From Streptomyces beijiangensis (GTDB lineage: Bacteria; Actinomycetota; Actinomycetes; Streptomycetales; Streptomycetaceae): a DNA stretch of 41,671 nt. The stretch covers positions 1-41,671 of the forward strand of contig NZ_JAFLRJ010000017.1 in assembly GCF_017315755.1 (NCBI RefSeq), read 5' to 3'. The position numbers and the translations under genes were made by a program. Every line of letters starts with the position of its first letter. Position 1 is the stretch's first letter. Below are positions 24,796 through 33,204 of the stretch, piece after piece. The notes under the pieces are model-generated. The model was not told the origin of the DNA. It ran no database searches and saw nothing but the letters and a program-made list of their open reading frames with translations.

Positions 24796-24855
24796 TCAGG
24801 CTCCCCTGGCCGGGCAACCGGCGGTCCGCTCCCCGGCGCCGCGGAGCGGACCGCC

Positions 24856-25512
24856 TCAACCGACCGTCCAGATCGCGCAGATGAACTCCTCGTCCACGCC
24901 GTAGCAGTCGTACATCTCGCCCACCGTCTCGTCGACCGGCAGCGCGATCACATTGACCCCCGTCGCCGGGCTGAGCTCGGCGACCACCACGTTGGGTACG
25001 GTGCCCGCGCGGTCCGCGTCGCGCAGGGCGAGGGTGGTGCGCTCCGTGAGGGCGTTGAGTGCGGGGTGGGGGCCCGGTCCCCAGGCCAGCAGTCCGGTCG
25101 CCGATGCGTCCCGGACGAAGGCGATCTCGGGGCCGAAGTACGTCAGCTCGGGGAAGCGGTCGAAGGTCAGCACGGGCAGGGTGGAGGGGTCCGTCCCCGG
25201 GGCGAGCACGACGATCGCGGCCACCGGGGAACGCCAGGGCTCGTCCTCGCCGCCGTCCTGCGCGTAGTCGTACGGGTAGTCGAGCGGGCCGCAGTCCACG
25301 CGGTAACCGGCCCACACCGGGTAGCGGCCCGGCGGCAGGCGGTCCGCGGAGACCCACTCGCGGCAGCCGGGGCCGGTGCACTCCACCACGTCGCTCACCA
25401 CCACGACCTCGCCCACCTGGTGGTACGTCAGGCCGGTCGGGCCGCCAAGCAGCAGCTTGGGCACGACCTCCGCCAGTACCTGCGCCGGTGTTGGGTTGCT
25501 GCTCACGCTCAT
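24856..25512 (-). CDS. Conserved hypothetical protein
   Basis: Protein of 218 residues that I do not recognise. It is soluble and acidic, with no membrane segment or signal peptide. Visible features are an early CTGPGC pair of cysteines (near residues 40-45), PPGRYPVWAGYRVDCGPLDYPYDY, and a Glu/Asp-rich end (DETVGEMYDCYGVDEEFICAIWTVG). The pattern 'RYPV-WAGYR ... PGTDPSTLPVL ... G-D/E-E' is faintly like DUF4241-type proteins, but that is a guess. The ATG at 25512 was accepted because the frame's codon bias is strong from there; the ribosome binding site is poor. It stands alone between the Lrp gene and the sdh terminator. Confidence 0.65.
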   Translation of the reverse strand: MSVSSNPTPAQVLAEVVPKLLLGGPTGLTYHQVGEVVVVSDVVECTGPGCREWVSADRLPPGRYPVWAGYRVDCGPLDYPYDYAQDGGEDEPWRSPVAAIVVLAPGTDPSTLPVLTFDRFPELTYFGPEIAFVRDASATGLLAWGPGPHPALNALTERTTLALRDADRAGTVPNVVVAELSPATGVNVIALPVDETVGEMYDCYGVDEEFICAIWTVG

Positions 25513-25593
25513 GGGGGAAGCCTCGCAGCCACCGCTAATGGGGCGCTTGCGTACGGCTAAGCCCGGCTAAGTCCTGCTAAATGAGCATGTGAC

Positions 25594-25628
25594 GAGGGCC
25601 CCGCACGCTTGCGGCGTGCGGGGCCCTC
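25594..25628. terminator. Strong hairpin terminator downstream of sdhB
   Basis: A perfect 15-base stem (arms 25594-25608 and 25614-25628, beginning GAGGGCCCCG) with a 5-base loop lies just after the sdhB stop. It would end the sdh transcript. Confidence 0.85.
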
Positions 25629-25652
25629 GGTCAAGAAATCGGTCAAGAAATC
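25629..25652. repeat. 12-base tandem duplication at sdhB 3' end
   Basis: GGTCAAGAAATC occurs twice without a gap (25629-25640, 25641-25652), between the terminator hairpin and the sdhB stop codon, and reaches into the stop. Confidence 0.8.
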
Positions 25653-26427
25653 AGAAGCGGCGTGTGATCAGTGCGCGCTTCACTTCCTGGATCGCCTTCG
25701 TGACCTCGATACCGCGCGGGCATGCGTCCGTGCAGTTGAACGTCGTGCGGCAGCGCCACACCCCGTCCTTGTCGTTGAGGATCTCGAGCCGCTGCTCGCC
25801 GCCCTCGTCACGCGAGTCGAAGATGAAGCGGTGCGCGTTGACGATCGCGGCCGGGCCGAAGTACTGGCCGTCGTTCCAGAACACCGGGCACGAGGACGTG
25901 CACGCGGCGCACAGGATGCACTTCGTCGTGTCGTCGAACCGCTCGCGGTCCTCCGCCGACTGCAGACGCTCGCGCGTCGGCTCGTTGCCCTTGGTGATGA
26001 GGAAGGGCATCACGTCGCGGTACGCCTGGAAGAACGGGTCCATGTCGACCACGAGGTCCTTGAGGACCGTGAGGCCCTTGATGGCCTCGATCGTGATCGG
26101 CTTGTCCGGGTTGAGGTCCTTGATCAGCGTCTTGCACGCGAGGCGGTTCTTGCCGTTGATCCGCATCGCGTCCGAGCCGCAGACGCCGTGGGCGCACGAG
26201 CGGCGGAAGGTCAGCGTGCCGTCGAGCTCCCACTTGATCTTGTGGAGAGCGTCGAGCACACGCTCCTTCGGGTCGATGAGGACCTCGAAGTCCTCCCACT
26301 CCGACTGGTCGGAGACCTCCGGGTTGAACCGGCGGATCCGGAAGGTGGCCGTGATGTACGGGGTGTCGGCGAAGCCCGGCTCGGGTGTGCCGGCCGCTTC
26401 GGCCTTGTCCATGGTCGGGGTAGCCAT
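25651..26427 (-). CDS. sdhB: Succinate dehydrogenase iron-sulfur subunit
   Basis: Electron-transfer subunit of complex II, 258 residues, carrying electrons from the flavin to quinone. The 2Fe-2S ligands lie in SCAHGVCGSDAM (C78, C83) and the following LACKT cysteine. The 4Fe-4S and 3Fe-4S ligands lie in CILCAACTSSCPVFW and in FNCTDACPRGIEV. The start ATG shares one base with the sdhA stop (TGATG), so the two are translationally coupled. A 12-base duplication and a perfect hairpin follow the stop. Confidence 0.97.
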   Translation of the reverse strand: MATPTMDKAEAAGTPEPGFADTPYITATFRIRRFNPEVSDQSEWEDFEVLIDPKERVLDALHKIKWELDGTLTFRRSCAHGVCGSDAMRINGKNRLACKTLIKDLNPDKPITIEAIKGLTVLKDLVVDMDPFFQAYRDVMPFLITKGNEPTRERLQSAEDRERFDDTTKCILCAACTSSCPVFWNDGQYFGPAAIVNAHRFIFDSRDEGGEQRLEILNDKDGVWRCRTTFNCTDACPRGIEVTKAIQEVKRALITRRF

Positions 26428-28181
26428 CAGTACTTACGCTCCATCGGCTGGTAGCGGGTCTGGACGACCGGCTTGTAGTCGAGCCGGATCGACTCCGTGC
26501 CGTCGTCGGCGACCTCGCGGTACGCCATGGTGTGGCGCATGAAGTTGACGTCGTCGCGGTTCGGGTAGTCCTCGCGGTAGTGACCGCCGCGGGACTCCTT
26601 GCGCGCCAGGGCGGACGTCGCCATGACCTCGGCGAGGTCGAGCAGGTTGCCCAGCTCGACGGCCTCGAGGAGGTCGGTGTTGAATCGCCTGCCCTTGTCC
26701 TGGATCGAGACGTTGAGGTAACGCTCGCGCAGCTCGGCGATCTTCTCGACGGCCGTCTTGATGGTCTGTTCCGTACGGAAGACCATCACGTTGGCGTCCA
26801 TGCACTCCTGGAGTTCCAGGCGGATCGTGGCGACCCGCTCGGTGCCCGTGGAGTTGCGCAGGCGCTCGATCTGGGCCTCGACCATTGCGGCCGGGTTCTC
26901 CGGCAGCTCGATGTACTCGGTCTTGTGCGCGTACTCGGCGGCGGCGATGCCCGAGCGCTTGCCGAACACGTTGATGTCGAGGAGCGAGTTGGTGCCCAGG
27001 CGGTTGGCGCCGTGCACCGACACGCAGGCGACCTCACCGGCGGCGTACAGACCCGGGACGACCGTGGTGTTGTCCGAGAGGACCTCGCCCTGGACGTTCG
27101 TCGGGATGCCGCCCATGGCGTAGTGCGCGGTCGGCTGGATCGGGATCGGGTCCGTGTAGGGCTCGATGCCGAGGTACGTACGCGCGAACTCCGTGATGTC
27201 CGGGAGCTTCGCGTCCAGCTGCTCCGGCGGGAGGTGCGTGAGGTCGAGGTAGACGTGGTCGCCCTCGGGACCGCAGCCGCGGCCCTCACGGATCTCCGTG
27301 TAGATGGAGCGGGACACGACGTCACGGGACGCGAGGTCCTTCATGACCGGCGCGTACTTCTCCATGAAGCGCTCGCCGTCCTTGTTGCGGAGGATGCCGC
27401 CCTCACCGCGGGCGCCCTCCGTCAGCAGGATGCCCATGCGCCAGATGCCCGTCGGGTGGAACTGGAAGAACTCCATGTCCTCCAGCGGGAGCCCGCGGCG
27501 GTAGCAGGCCGCCTGGCCGTCACCGGTCAGGGTGTGCGCGTTCGACGTCACCTTGAAGAACTTGCCGGTGCCGCCGGAGGCGTAGATGACCGACTTCGAC
27601 TGGAAGACGTGGATCTCGCCGGTGGCGAGTTCGTAGGCGACCACGCCTGCGGACTTCTTGACGCCGTCCTCCTCGACCAGAAGCTGGTCCAGGACGTAGA
27701 ACTCGTTGAAGAACTCCACACCCTCCTTGACGCAGTTCTGGTAGAGGGTCTGGAGGATCATGTGACCGGTGCGGTCGGCGGCGTAGCACGCACGGCGGAC
27801 CGGGGCCTCGCCGTGGTTACGGCTGTGACCGCCGAAGCGGCGCTGGTCGATCTCGCCGGCGGGCGTGCGGTTGAACGGCAGGCCCATCTTCTCGAGGTCG
27901 AGGACCGCGTCGATGGCCTCCTTCGCCAGGATCTCGGCGGCGTCCTGGTCGACCAGGTAGTCGCCGCCCTTGATCGTGTCGAAGGTGTGCCACTCCCAGT
28001 TGTCCTCCTCGACGTTGGCGAGGGCGGCAGCCATGCCGCCCTGCGCCGCGCCGGTGTGGGAGCGGGTCGGGTAGAGCTTCGTGAGCACGGCGGTGCGGCT
28101 GCGCTTCGTCGACTCGATGGCCGCGCGCATGCCGGCGCCGCCGGCGCCGACGATGACGGTGTCGTACTTGTGGATCTTCAT
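26427..28181 (-). CDS. sdhA: Succinate dehydrogenase flavoprotein subunit
   Basis: Catalytic subunit of complex II, 584 residues, oxidising succinate to fumarate on the cytoplasmic face of the membrane. The dinucleotide motif GAGGAG is at residues 12-17, the covalent-FAD histidine is H42 in RSHTGAAQGG, and substrate-site residues occur in FHPTGI, EGARGEGG and the HGANRLGTNSLLD segment. The frame is open to 28370, but the ATG at 28181 gives the standard length and N-terminus (KIHKYDTVIVGAGGAG). It follows sdhD by 20 bases and overlaps sdhB by one base. Confidence 0.97.
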   Translation of the reverse strand: MKIHKYDTVIVGAGGAGMRAAIESTKRSRTAVLTKLYPTRSHTGAAQGGMAAALANVEEDNWEWHTFDTIKGGDYLVDQDAAEILAKEAIDAVLDLEKMGLPFNRTPAGEIDQRRFGGHSRNHGEAPVRRACYAADRTGHMILQTLYQNCVKEGVEFFNEFYVLDQLLVEEDGVKKSAGVVAYELATGEIHVFQSKSVIYASGGTGKFFKVTSNAHTLTGDGQAACYRRGLPLEDMEFFQFHPTGIWRMGILLTEGARGEGGILRNKDGERFMEKYAPVMKDLASRDVVSRSIYTEIREGRGCGPEGDHVYLDLTHLPPEQLDAKLPDITEFARTYLGIEPYTDPIPIQPTAHYAMGGIPTNVQGEVLSDNTTVVPGLYAAGEVACVSVHGANRLGTNSLLDINVFGKRSGIAAAEYAHKTEYIELPENPAAMVEAQIERLRNSTGTERVATIRLELQECMDANVMVFRTEQTIKTAVEKIAELRERYLNVSIQDKGRRFNTDLLEAVELGNLLDLAEVMATSALARKESRGGHYREDYPNRDDVNFMRHTMAYREVADDGTESIRLDYKPVVQTRYQPMERKY

Positions 28182-28201
28182 AAGTCTCTTTGCCCCGGGC
28201 T

Positions 28202-28678
28202 CTAGCGGATGTTCGGGTCGAAGGTGAAGATCACCAGCGTGCCGAGAAGGATGGTGAACACCGTGGCGGTGTACAGCAGGCCCTTGAGCCACAGGCGCGT
28301 GTTGGCGCGCTCCGCGTAGTCGTTGATGACCGTACGAAGACCGTTTGCACCATGGAGCATCGCCAGCCACAGCATCAGCAGGTCCCAGACCTGCCAGAAC
28401 GGCGAGGCCCAGCGGCCGGCCACGAAGGCGAAGCCGATCTTGGAGACGCCGCCGTCGAGGACCAGCTGGATCAGCAGGTGGCCCAGGACCAGGACGACCA
28501 GGACGACGCCGGAGAGGCGCATGAAGAGCCAGGCGTACATCTCGAAATTGCCCCGAGTGGACTTCGGGGTCTTCTTGGTGCGCGCACGAGGGGCCTCGAT
28601 GAACGGCGCCGGGTTGTCGGCGTCGAACAGAGACCCGCCCTCGACGGGGCCGATCGCGGCGGAAGTGTCAGTAGACAT
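28202..28678 (-). CDS. sdhD: Succinate dehydrogenase membrane anchor subunit D
   Basis: Haem- and quinone-binding anchor of complex II, 158 residues, with a hydrophilic N-terminal extension of about 50 residues and three membrane segments (about 52-73, 96-116 and 131-152). Conserved histidines appear in LGHLLIQ and LHGANGLRTVIND, the latter near the quinone site. It follows sdhC by 7 bases and precedes sdhA by 20, so all four genes form one operon. Confidence 0.93.
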   Translation of the reverse strand: MSTDTSAAIGPVEGGSLFDADNPAPFIEAPRARTKKTPKSTRGNFEMYAWLFMRLSGVVLVVLVLGHLLIQLVLDGGVSKIGFAFVAGRWASPFWQVWDLLMLWLAMLHGANGLRTVINDYAERANTRLWLKGLLYTATVFTILLGTLVIFTFDPNIR

Positions 28679-28685
28679 GCAGTCC

Positions 28686-29066
28686 TCAGCTCCCGAACAG
28701 TTCGCGTACGGCGTGGCCGAGCACGGGGTAGAGCGCCCCGACCATCAGCACGACCCACACACCCACGACCGACCAGAGCATCTGCTTCTGGTAGCGCGGG
28801 CCCTTGGACCAGAAGTCCACGGCGATGATGCGCAGGCCGTTGAGGGCGTGGAAAAGAATTGCGGCGACGAGGCCGTATTCAAGAAGCGCCACGATGGGCG
28901 TCTTGTACGTGGCCACGACCTTGTCGTAGTCCTCGGGGGAGACACGCACGAGAGCGGTGTCCAGGACGTGTACGAACAGGAAGAAGAAGATGAGGACGCC
29001 GGTGACTCGATGAGCCACCCATGACCACATTCCTTCCCGGCCGCGGTACAGCGTTCCAGCCGACAC
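28686..29066 (-). CDS. sdhC: Succinate dehydrogenase cytochrome b556 subunit
   Basis: First gene of the complex II operon, 126 residues. It has the SdhC signature W-x-W-x-x-H-R-x-T-G (WSWVAHRVTGVLIFFFLFVHVLD), three membrane segments and the haem-ligand histidine region LFHALNGLRIIAVDF. The GTG at 29066 follows GGAGGG by about 8 bases, and the longer frame upstream reads as shadow. The 134 bases upstream, to the OHCU gene, probably hold the promoter of the operon. Confidence 0.94.
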   Translation of the reverse strand: MSAGTLYRGREGMWSWVAHRVTGVLIFFFLFVHVLDTALVRVSPEDYDKVVATYKTPIVALLEYGLVAAILFHALNGLRIIAVDFWSKGPRYQKQMLWSVVGVWVVLMVGALYPVLGHAVRELFGS

Positions 29067-29151
29067 GGAAGAACCCTCCGGGAGCGGGGATTGGAGCCTG
29101 CCGGCGGGTTGTCGGTCTGGCCCGGCCGGGTACGGTCCACCGGCCCCGGCC

Positions 29152-29157
29152 ATCGTA
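29152..29157 (-). promoter_or_regulatory. Weak candidate -10 box for the sdh operon
   Basis: TACGAT on the minus strand fits TANNNT about 86 bases before the sdhC start. No good -35 is paired with it, and no Rex-type operator was seen. Confidence 0.25.
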
Positions 29158-29200
29158 GCGACGACTTGTCGGTTCCTTCGCCCGGGGTCCTCCGGTGTGA

Positions 29201-29749
29201 TCAAACAGGCACGGATGGGCTATCCGAAGGGCCGCTGGCGGCCATGAGGTGGGCGATTCGTCCGCGCGCGAGGCTGCGCAGCTCGTCGGCGGCGACCGCG
29301 CGCTCCTCGTCGGGGTCGTGCGCGAGGCGCGAGCGGATGCCGGCGAGGACATGGTCGAGGTGCTCGGCGGGGCGGACGCGGTCGAGGCAGATCACGAAGG
29401 CGTGGCCGAAGCGGCTCTCGTACGCTCCCTGGGCGGCCCGCAGCGCGGTGTGCGCGGCGGCGGGCGCGCCCGGATGCAGACCTGGCGGCGTTTCGTCGGC
29501 GAGGGCTTCGGAGAGCTCGGCGGGGGAGAGGTCGTAACTGGCCTCGTCGGCCGCGGCGAGCAGGGAGTCCAGATCGGGGTAGGGGCGGTGTGCGGCGACG
29601 CGCCGGGCCCAGCGGTGACTGCCGCAGCAGGCGAGCAGGGCGGCTTCGGCGGTGTCGGCGGACGCGGTGTTGAAACGCTGGAGACCTGGTGAGGGGTGGC
29701 GCTGTGCCGGTATGGCCGCACGGGTGTGGTGGAGTGTCGACGGTCGCAT
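29201..29749 (-). CDS. 2-oxo-4-hydroxy-4-carboxy-5-ureidoimidazoline (OHCU) decarboxylase-like protein
   Basis: Enzyme of purine catabolism that decarboxylates OHCU to S-allantoin after uricase and HIU hydrolase. The protein is 182 residues if the ATG at 29749 is used; the family is about 165. Recognisable segments are LQRFNTASADTAEAALLACCGS, RPYPDLDSLLAAADEASYDLS and the C-terminal GHAFVICLDRV ... LAGIRSRLAHDPDEER. The start is uncertain because no good ribosome binding site precedes it. It faces the hexosaminidase gene. No other urate-pathway gene lies in the window, so it stands apart from its pathway here. Confidence 0.8.
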   Translation of the reverse strand: MRPSTLHHTRAAIPAQRHPSPGLQRFNTASADTAEAALLACCGSHRWARRVAAHRPYPDLDSLLAAADEASYDLSPAELSEALADETPPGLHPGAPAAAHTALRAAQGAYESRFGHAFVICLDRVRPAEHLDHVLAGIRSRLAHDPDEERAVAADELRSLARGRIAHLMAASGPSDSPSVPV

Positions 29750-29923
29750 CGTGGGGCCTGCGGGGGACTCGCTGGACAGCGTGGGCTCCTCGGACACGAC
29801 AGGATGGCGGCACAGTAGGACGTGGCGGGTGTGCCGCAACGCTATCGATGTGGCGCGGGAAGCGTCCGACGGATGCGCGAATTTCACCCGGAAGGGAGAG
29901 TTTCGGCGCGCGTGATGGACTTT

Positions 29924-29956
29924 TTCACGGATAGTTCGTCCAACCTTCACCGTGAA
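29924..29956. promoter_or_regulatory. Inverted repeats upstream of the hexosaminidase gene
   Basis: TTCAC-C-GTGAA (29946-29956) is an 11-base palindrome, and TTCACGG (29924-29930) pairs with CCGTGAA (29950-29956). They lie just before the ribosome binding site at 29958 and could be an operator. No assigned regulator. Confidence 0.3.
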
Positions 29957-29973
29957 TGGGAGGTTTCACACCG

Positions 29974-31599
29974 ATGAGGCAAGTTCACGGCGCTCTGGCC
30001 GCAGTGGCGGTACTCGTGGCCGGCGCGGCGGTGACGGCAGCCGTCGTCGTCTGGCCCGAGGACGACACCTGGGGCGGGCACGGCCCGCCGGGCGACGACG
30101 ACCGGGCACCGGCCTCCGCGACCTACTCACCCTCACCCACTCCCTCACGGAACTATCCGCTCTCCCGCGCGCCGCGCACGATTCCTTCCGTACGGGAACA
30201 CGAGGCGGCCCGCGGCCCCGGCTGGCAGCCGGAAGCGGGGAGCCGGGTGCTGGTCGCGGCCGGCAGCAAAGGACTCGCGGACGAGGGGCAGCTCCTCGCG
30301 AGCGAGCTGAAGATCCCCTACGCGTACGGGGCCACGGCGCGCCCCGGCGATGTCGAACTCGCCCTGGCGCAGGGGCGGAAGGCCGCCCCCGAGTCGTACA
30401 CGCTCGACACCCGCGACCGGCAGGTGAGGATCACAGGACCCGACGAGGCCGGGGTCTTCTACGGCACCCGCACGCTCAAGCAGTCGTTCCTCGCGGACCG
30501 CACCATGCCCGAGGGCGTCGTCCGCGACCGGCCCGACCGGCCGCAGCGCGGGCTCAACCTGGACATCGCGCGCAAGAACTTCACCGCCGGGTGGATCGAG
30601 GACCGGCTGCGCGAGATGGCCGACCTCAAGCTCAACCAGCTGGGGCTCCACTTCTCCGACGACCAGGGCTTCCGGATCGCCTCCGACTCGCATCCGGAGG
30701 TCGTCTCGCGCGAGCATCTGACCAAGGCGCAGGTCAGGTCGATCGTCGCGCTGGCGGGGCGGCTGCACATCGAGGTCGTCCCGGAGATCGACTCGCCCGG
30801 ACACCTCGGCGCGGTGCTGCGCACCCATCCGGAGCTGGAGCTGCGGAACGCGAAGGGCGTGGCCGCGCGCGGCGCGGTGGACATCTCCAAGCCGCGGGCG
30901 GCGCAGATCGTGGACGAGCTGCTGAAGGAGTACGCGGGGCTGTTCAGCAGCAAGCACAGCCCCGGCACGTACTGGCATCTGGGCGGCGACGAGTACCGCG
31001 CGCTGATGGCCGACGACCCGGAGGCCTCCTACCCGCAGTTGGCCACGGCCGCGCGCCGCAGCCTCGGTTCCCGGGCCACCGTGCAGGACCTGGCGACGGC
31101 CTGGCTCAACGCCCGGGGCGCGGTGCTCCGTCCGTACGGGAAGAAGCTGAAGGCCTGGAACGACGGGTACTTCCGGGGCGGGACGGTGGCGCCCGACCCG
31201 AGCCGCGAGGTCGAGTACTGGACGGGCAAGGAGTACGGGGCGCGGGAGCCGGTGGAGTACCTGAAGGAGGGCCGCCGGCTGGTGAACCTCAACGACGAGT
31301 ACCTGTACTACGTGCTGGGCGAGCCGAACGACTTCCGCTATCCGACCGGGCGCCGCATCTACGAGGAGTGGACGCCGAGGGTGCTGCGCGGGACCAGCGC
31401 CGTCCCCGCGCGCTACTCGGGCCAGATCCTGGGCGGGCGGTTCGCGGTCTGGTGCGACTACGCGAACGCGCAGACCCCGGCGCAGGTGGCGGCCGGGATC
31501 CGGATGCCGCTGCGGGCGACGGCCCAGAAGCTGTGGGATCCGCGGAAACCGGTGCTGGGCTGGAAGGACTTCGGGGCGCTGGCGAAGCGGCTCGGCTGA
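29974..31599 (+). CDS. Secreted or anchored beta-N-acetylhexosaminidase (GH20)
   Basis: Glycoside hydrolase family 20 enzyme of 541 residues, releasing terminal GlcNAc from chitin fragments or glycans outside the cell. After an N-terminal hydrophobic segment (about 5-27) and a Pro/Ser/Thr-rich linker come the GH20 N-terminal domain (DTRDRQVRITGPDEAGVFYGTRTL) and the catalytic barrel. The catalytic pair is D339-E340 in WHLGGDEYR, and FSDDQGFR and PEIDSPGH are also conserved. GGGAGG precedes the ATG at 29974. No lipobox is seen, so it may be membrane-tethered by its signal segment. Confidence 0.92.
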   Translation: MRQVHGALAAVAVLVAGAAVTAAVVVWPEDDTWGGHGPPGDDDRAPASATYSPSPTPSRNYPLSRAPRTIPSVREHEAARGPGWQPEAGSRVLVAAGSKGLADEGQLLASELKIPYAYGATARPGDVELALAQGRKAAPESYTLDTRDRQVRITGPDEAGVFYGTRTLKQSFLADRTMPEGVVRDRPDRPQRGLNLDIARKNFTAGWIEDRLREMADLKLNQLGLHFSDDQGFRIASDSHPEVVSREHLTKAQVRSIVALAGRLHIEVVPEIDSPGHLGAVLRTHPELELRNAKGVAARGAVDISKPRAAQIVDELLKEYAGLFSSKHSPGTYWHLGGDEYRALMADDPEASYPQLATAARRSLGSRATVQDLATAWLNARGAVLRPYGKKLKAWNDGYFRGGTVAPDPSREVEYWTGKEYGAREPVEYLKEGRRLVNLNDEYLYYVLGEPNDFRYPTGRRIYEEWTPRVLRGTSAVPARYSGQILGGRFAVWCDYANAQTPAQVAAGIRMPLRATAQKLWDPRKPVLGWKDFGALAKRLG

Positions 31600-31662
31600 T
31601 TCCGGTATCTTCCGCTGGCGGACGCCGAGCGGCGGCCGCGAACCTGTGGGGGGTTTCCGGTC

Positions 31663-32370
31663 ATGCTCTGTACGCGTTGTGGGATGCATACGGCGGTCAC
31701 CAAGGACGGGCTCTGCGATGAGTGCGCCGCGCTCGATGCCGAACCTGTCATACGGATATCCCAGCCCCGGCCACAGCCCCGGCCCGCGCCCGGACCGCCG
31801 GCCGCGCTGAGGTCGCCGGTCGGTCTTTCGTACGCCGTGCTGGCGCTTCTGGGTGTGTGGACCGTGGGTGACCTCGCCATGATCGCCACAGGCCGCTGGG
31901 GGTCGGATCGCGTCCACGACCTCGCTGTTCAGGTCCAGGGCCCGGTCTTCTTCGCCTGTGCCATCACCTTCATGGTCTGGTTCCACCGGGTCAGGGTGAA
32001 CGCCGAGGTCTTCGCGCCCGACGGGCACAGGAAGAGCCGTACCTGGGCGTACTGGGGCTGGATCGTCCCGGTCGTGAACCTCTGGTACCCCCGGCGCATC
32101 GCCATCGACACCTGGGTGGCGAGCGCGCGGCGCCTGCCGGACGGGTCGGCGCCCCCGGCTTCGTACCAGCTCATCAACATCTGGTGGATCTGCTGGCTGC
32201 TGTCGAATGTCGCCTTCTACTCCTCCAACGGCGGGGCGCCCGACGGATGGGTGGGCTTCAGCTCCGTTGCCGATATCGCGTCCGCGGTGGCGGCGGCCTG
32301 TTTCGTACGTCAACTGACCCGCAGGCAGGATGTGTTGGTGCGGACAGGGCCCGTGGTCGCCGCGGCTTGA
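31663..32370 (+). CDS. DUF4328 membrane protein with N-terminal zinc ribbon
   Basis: Protein of 235 residues. Residues 3-21 form a small zinc-ribbon motif with C3, C6, C18 and C21 (CTRCG ... CDEC). After a Pro-rich linker come about four membrane segments with DUF4328 hallmarks: WFHRVRVNAEVFAPDGHR, WIVPVVNLWYPRRI and FVRQLTRRQD. The function of DUF4328 is unknown. The gene is followed by a paralogue, and both share GTGGGGGGT (31646-31654) just before their starts. Confidence 0.85.
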   Translation: MLCTRCGMHTAVTKDGLCDECAALDAEPVIRISQPRPQPRPAPGPPAALRSPVGLSYAVLALLGVWTVGDLAMIATGRWGSDRVHDLAVQVQGPVFFACAITFMVWFHRVRVNAEVFAPDGHRKSRTWAYWGWIVPVVNLWYPRRIAIDTWVASARRLPDGSAPPASYQLINIWWICWLLSNVAFYSSNGGAPDGWVGFSSVADIASAVAAACFVRQLTRRQDVLVRTGPVVAAA

Positions 32371-32455
32371 TCGTTAAGCGCGTGGACGGGGACCGGGCGT
32401 GCGGCTTACGCTGCGCGCCTTGTTCTTTGTGTACCCGTGGGGGGTCCAGCACGTC

Positions 32456-33157
32456 ATGTCCAACACTCCTGCCTTCATACCGCCGCGCGAGCTCCGGGCG
32501 GCGGGGCTGCCGGTGCTCAAGTCGCCCAAGGGACTGTCGGTCGCTGTCACCGTGCTGCTCGTGCTGTGCGCCGCGACCGATGTCCTCTCGATTGTGGCGG
32601 AGGCCCATGGGTACAGGCTGCTGGGCCGCATCGGGACCTACACCGTGGAGGAGGGGAGGCGGGCGGACGACCGGATCGGGCTGGCCAACACGTTTCGCGG
32701 GCAGGCCCTCGTCTGCACGGCCGTCGTCTTCATCATCTGGTTCCGCCGGGTGCGGGTGAACGCCGGGGTCTTCGCCCCCGACCGCGTGCACAAGGGCGTG
32801 GGGTGGGCGATCGGCGGCTGGTTCGTCCCCATCGGGAACCTCTGGATCCCGCGCCAGGTCGCCGGGGAGGTCTGGGACGCCAGCACGCAGACGGCCCCCG
32901 ACGGGTCCTGGCGCAAGGTCTCGCAGTTGCCGGTGACGGTCTGGTGGACGGCGTGGGTGTCGTCGTTGCTCCTCGGCAGACTCACGATGCTGGTCGACAG
33001 GTCGGACGTCACCGGTGTGTCCCGCGACTCGATGGGGATCGCGATGGTCACGGACGCCGTCGACATCGTGGCGGCGGTCCTCGCGATCCTCTTCGTACGG
33101 AAACTGACCCGCCTGCAGCACATCAAGGCGACCCAAGGCCCGCGCGCAGCCGCCTAG
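32456..33157 (+). CDS. DUF4328 membrane protein (paralogue without zinc ribbon)
   Basis: Protein of 233 residues with about four membrane segments and the same core as its upstream neighbour (WFRRVRVNAGVFAPDRVHK, WFVPIGNLWIPRQVAGEVWDAS, FVRKLTRLQHI), but no N-terminal cysteine motif. The ATG at 32456 was chosen over an in-frame GTG at 32399, because GTGGGGGGT (32437-32445) sits the same distance ahead as in the first copy. The pair looks like a tandem duplication that has diverged. Confidence 0.83.
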   Translation: MSNTPAFIPPRELRAAGLPVLKSPKGLSVAVTVLLVLCAATDVLSIVAEAHGYRLLGRIGTYTVEEGRRADDRIGLANTFRGQALVCTAVVFIIWFRRVRVNAGVFAPDRVHKGVGWAIGGWFVPIGNLWIPRQVAGEVWDASTQTAPDGSWRKVSQLPVTVWWTAWVSSLLLGRLTMLVDRSDVTGVSRDSMGIAMVTDAVDIVAAVLAILFVRKLTRLQHIKATQGPRAAA

Positions 33158-33204
33158 TTGTCGCACAGGTGTGGCATTTGCGGGCGCCGTGCGCAGAATG
33201 AGGC

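Noticed and set aside
30145..32313. Minus-strand frame of 722 codons opposite the hexosaminidase and a DUF4328 gene
   Set aside because: Shadow frame; the plus-strand genes have family motifs and normal codon bias.
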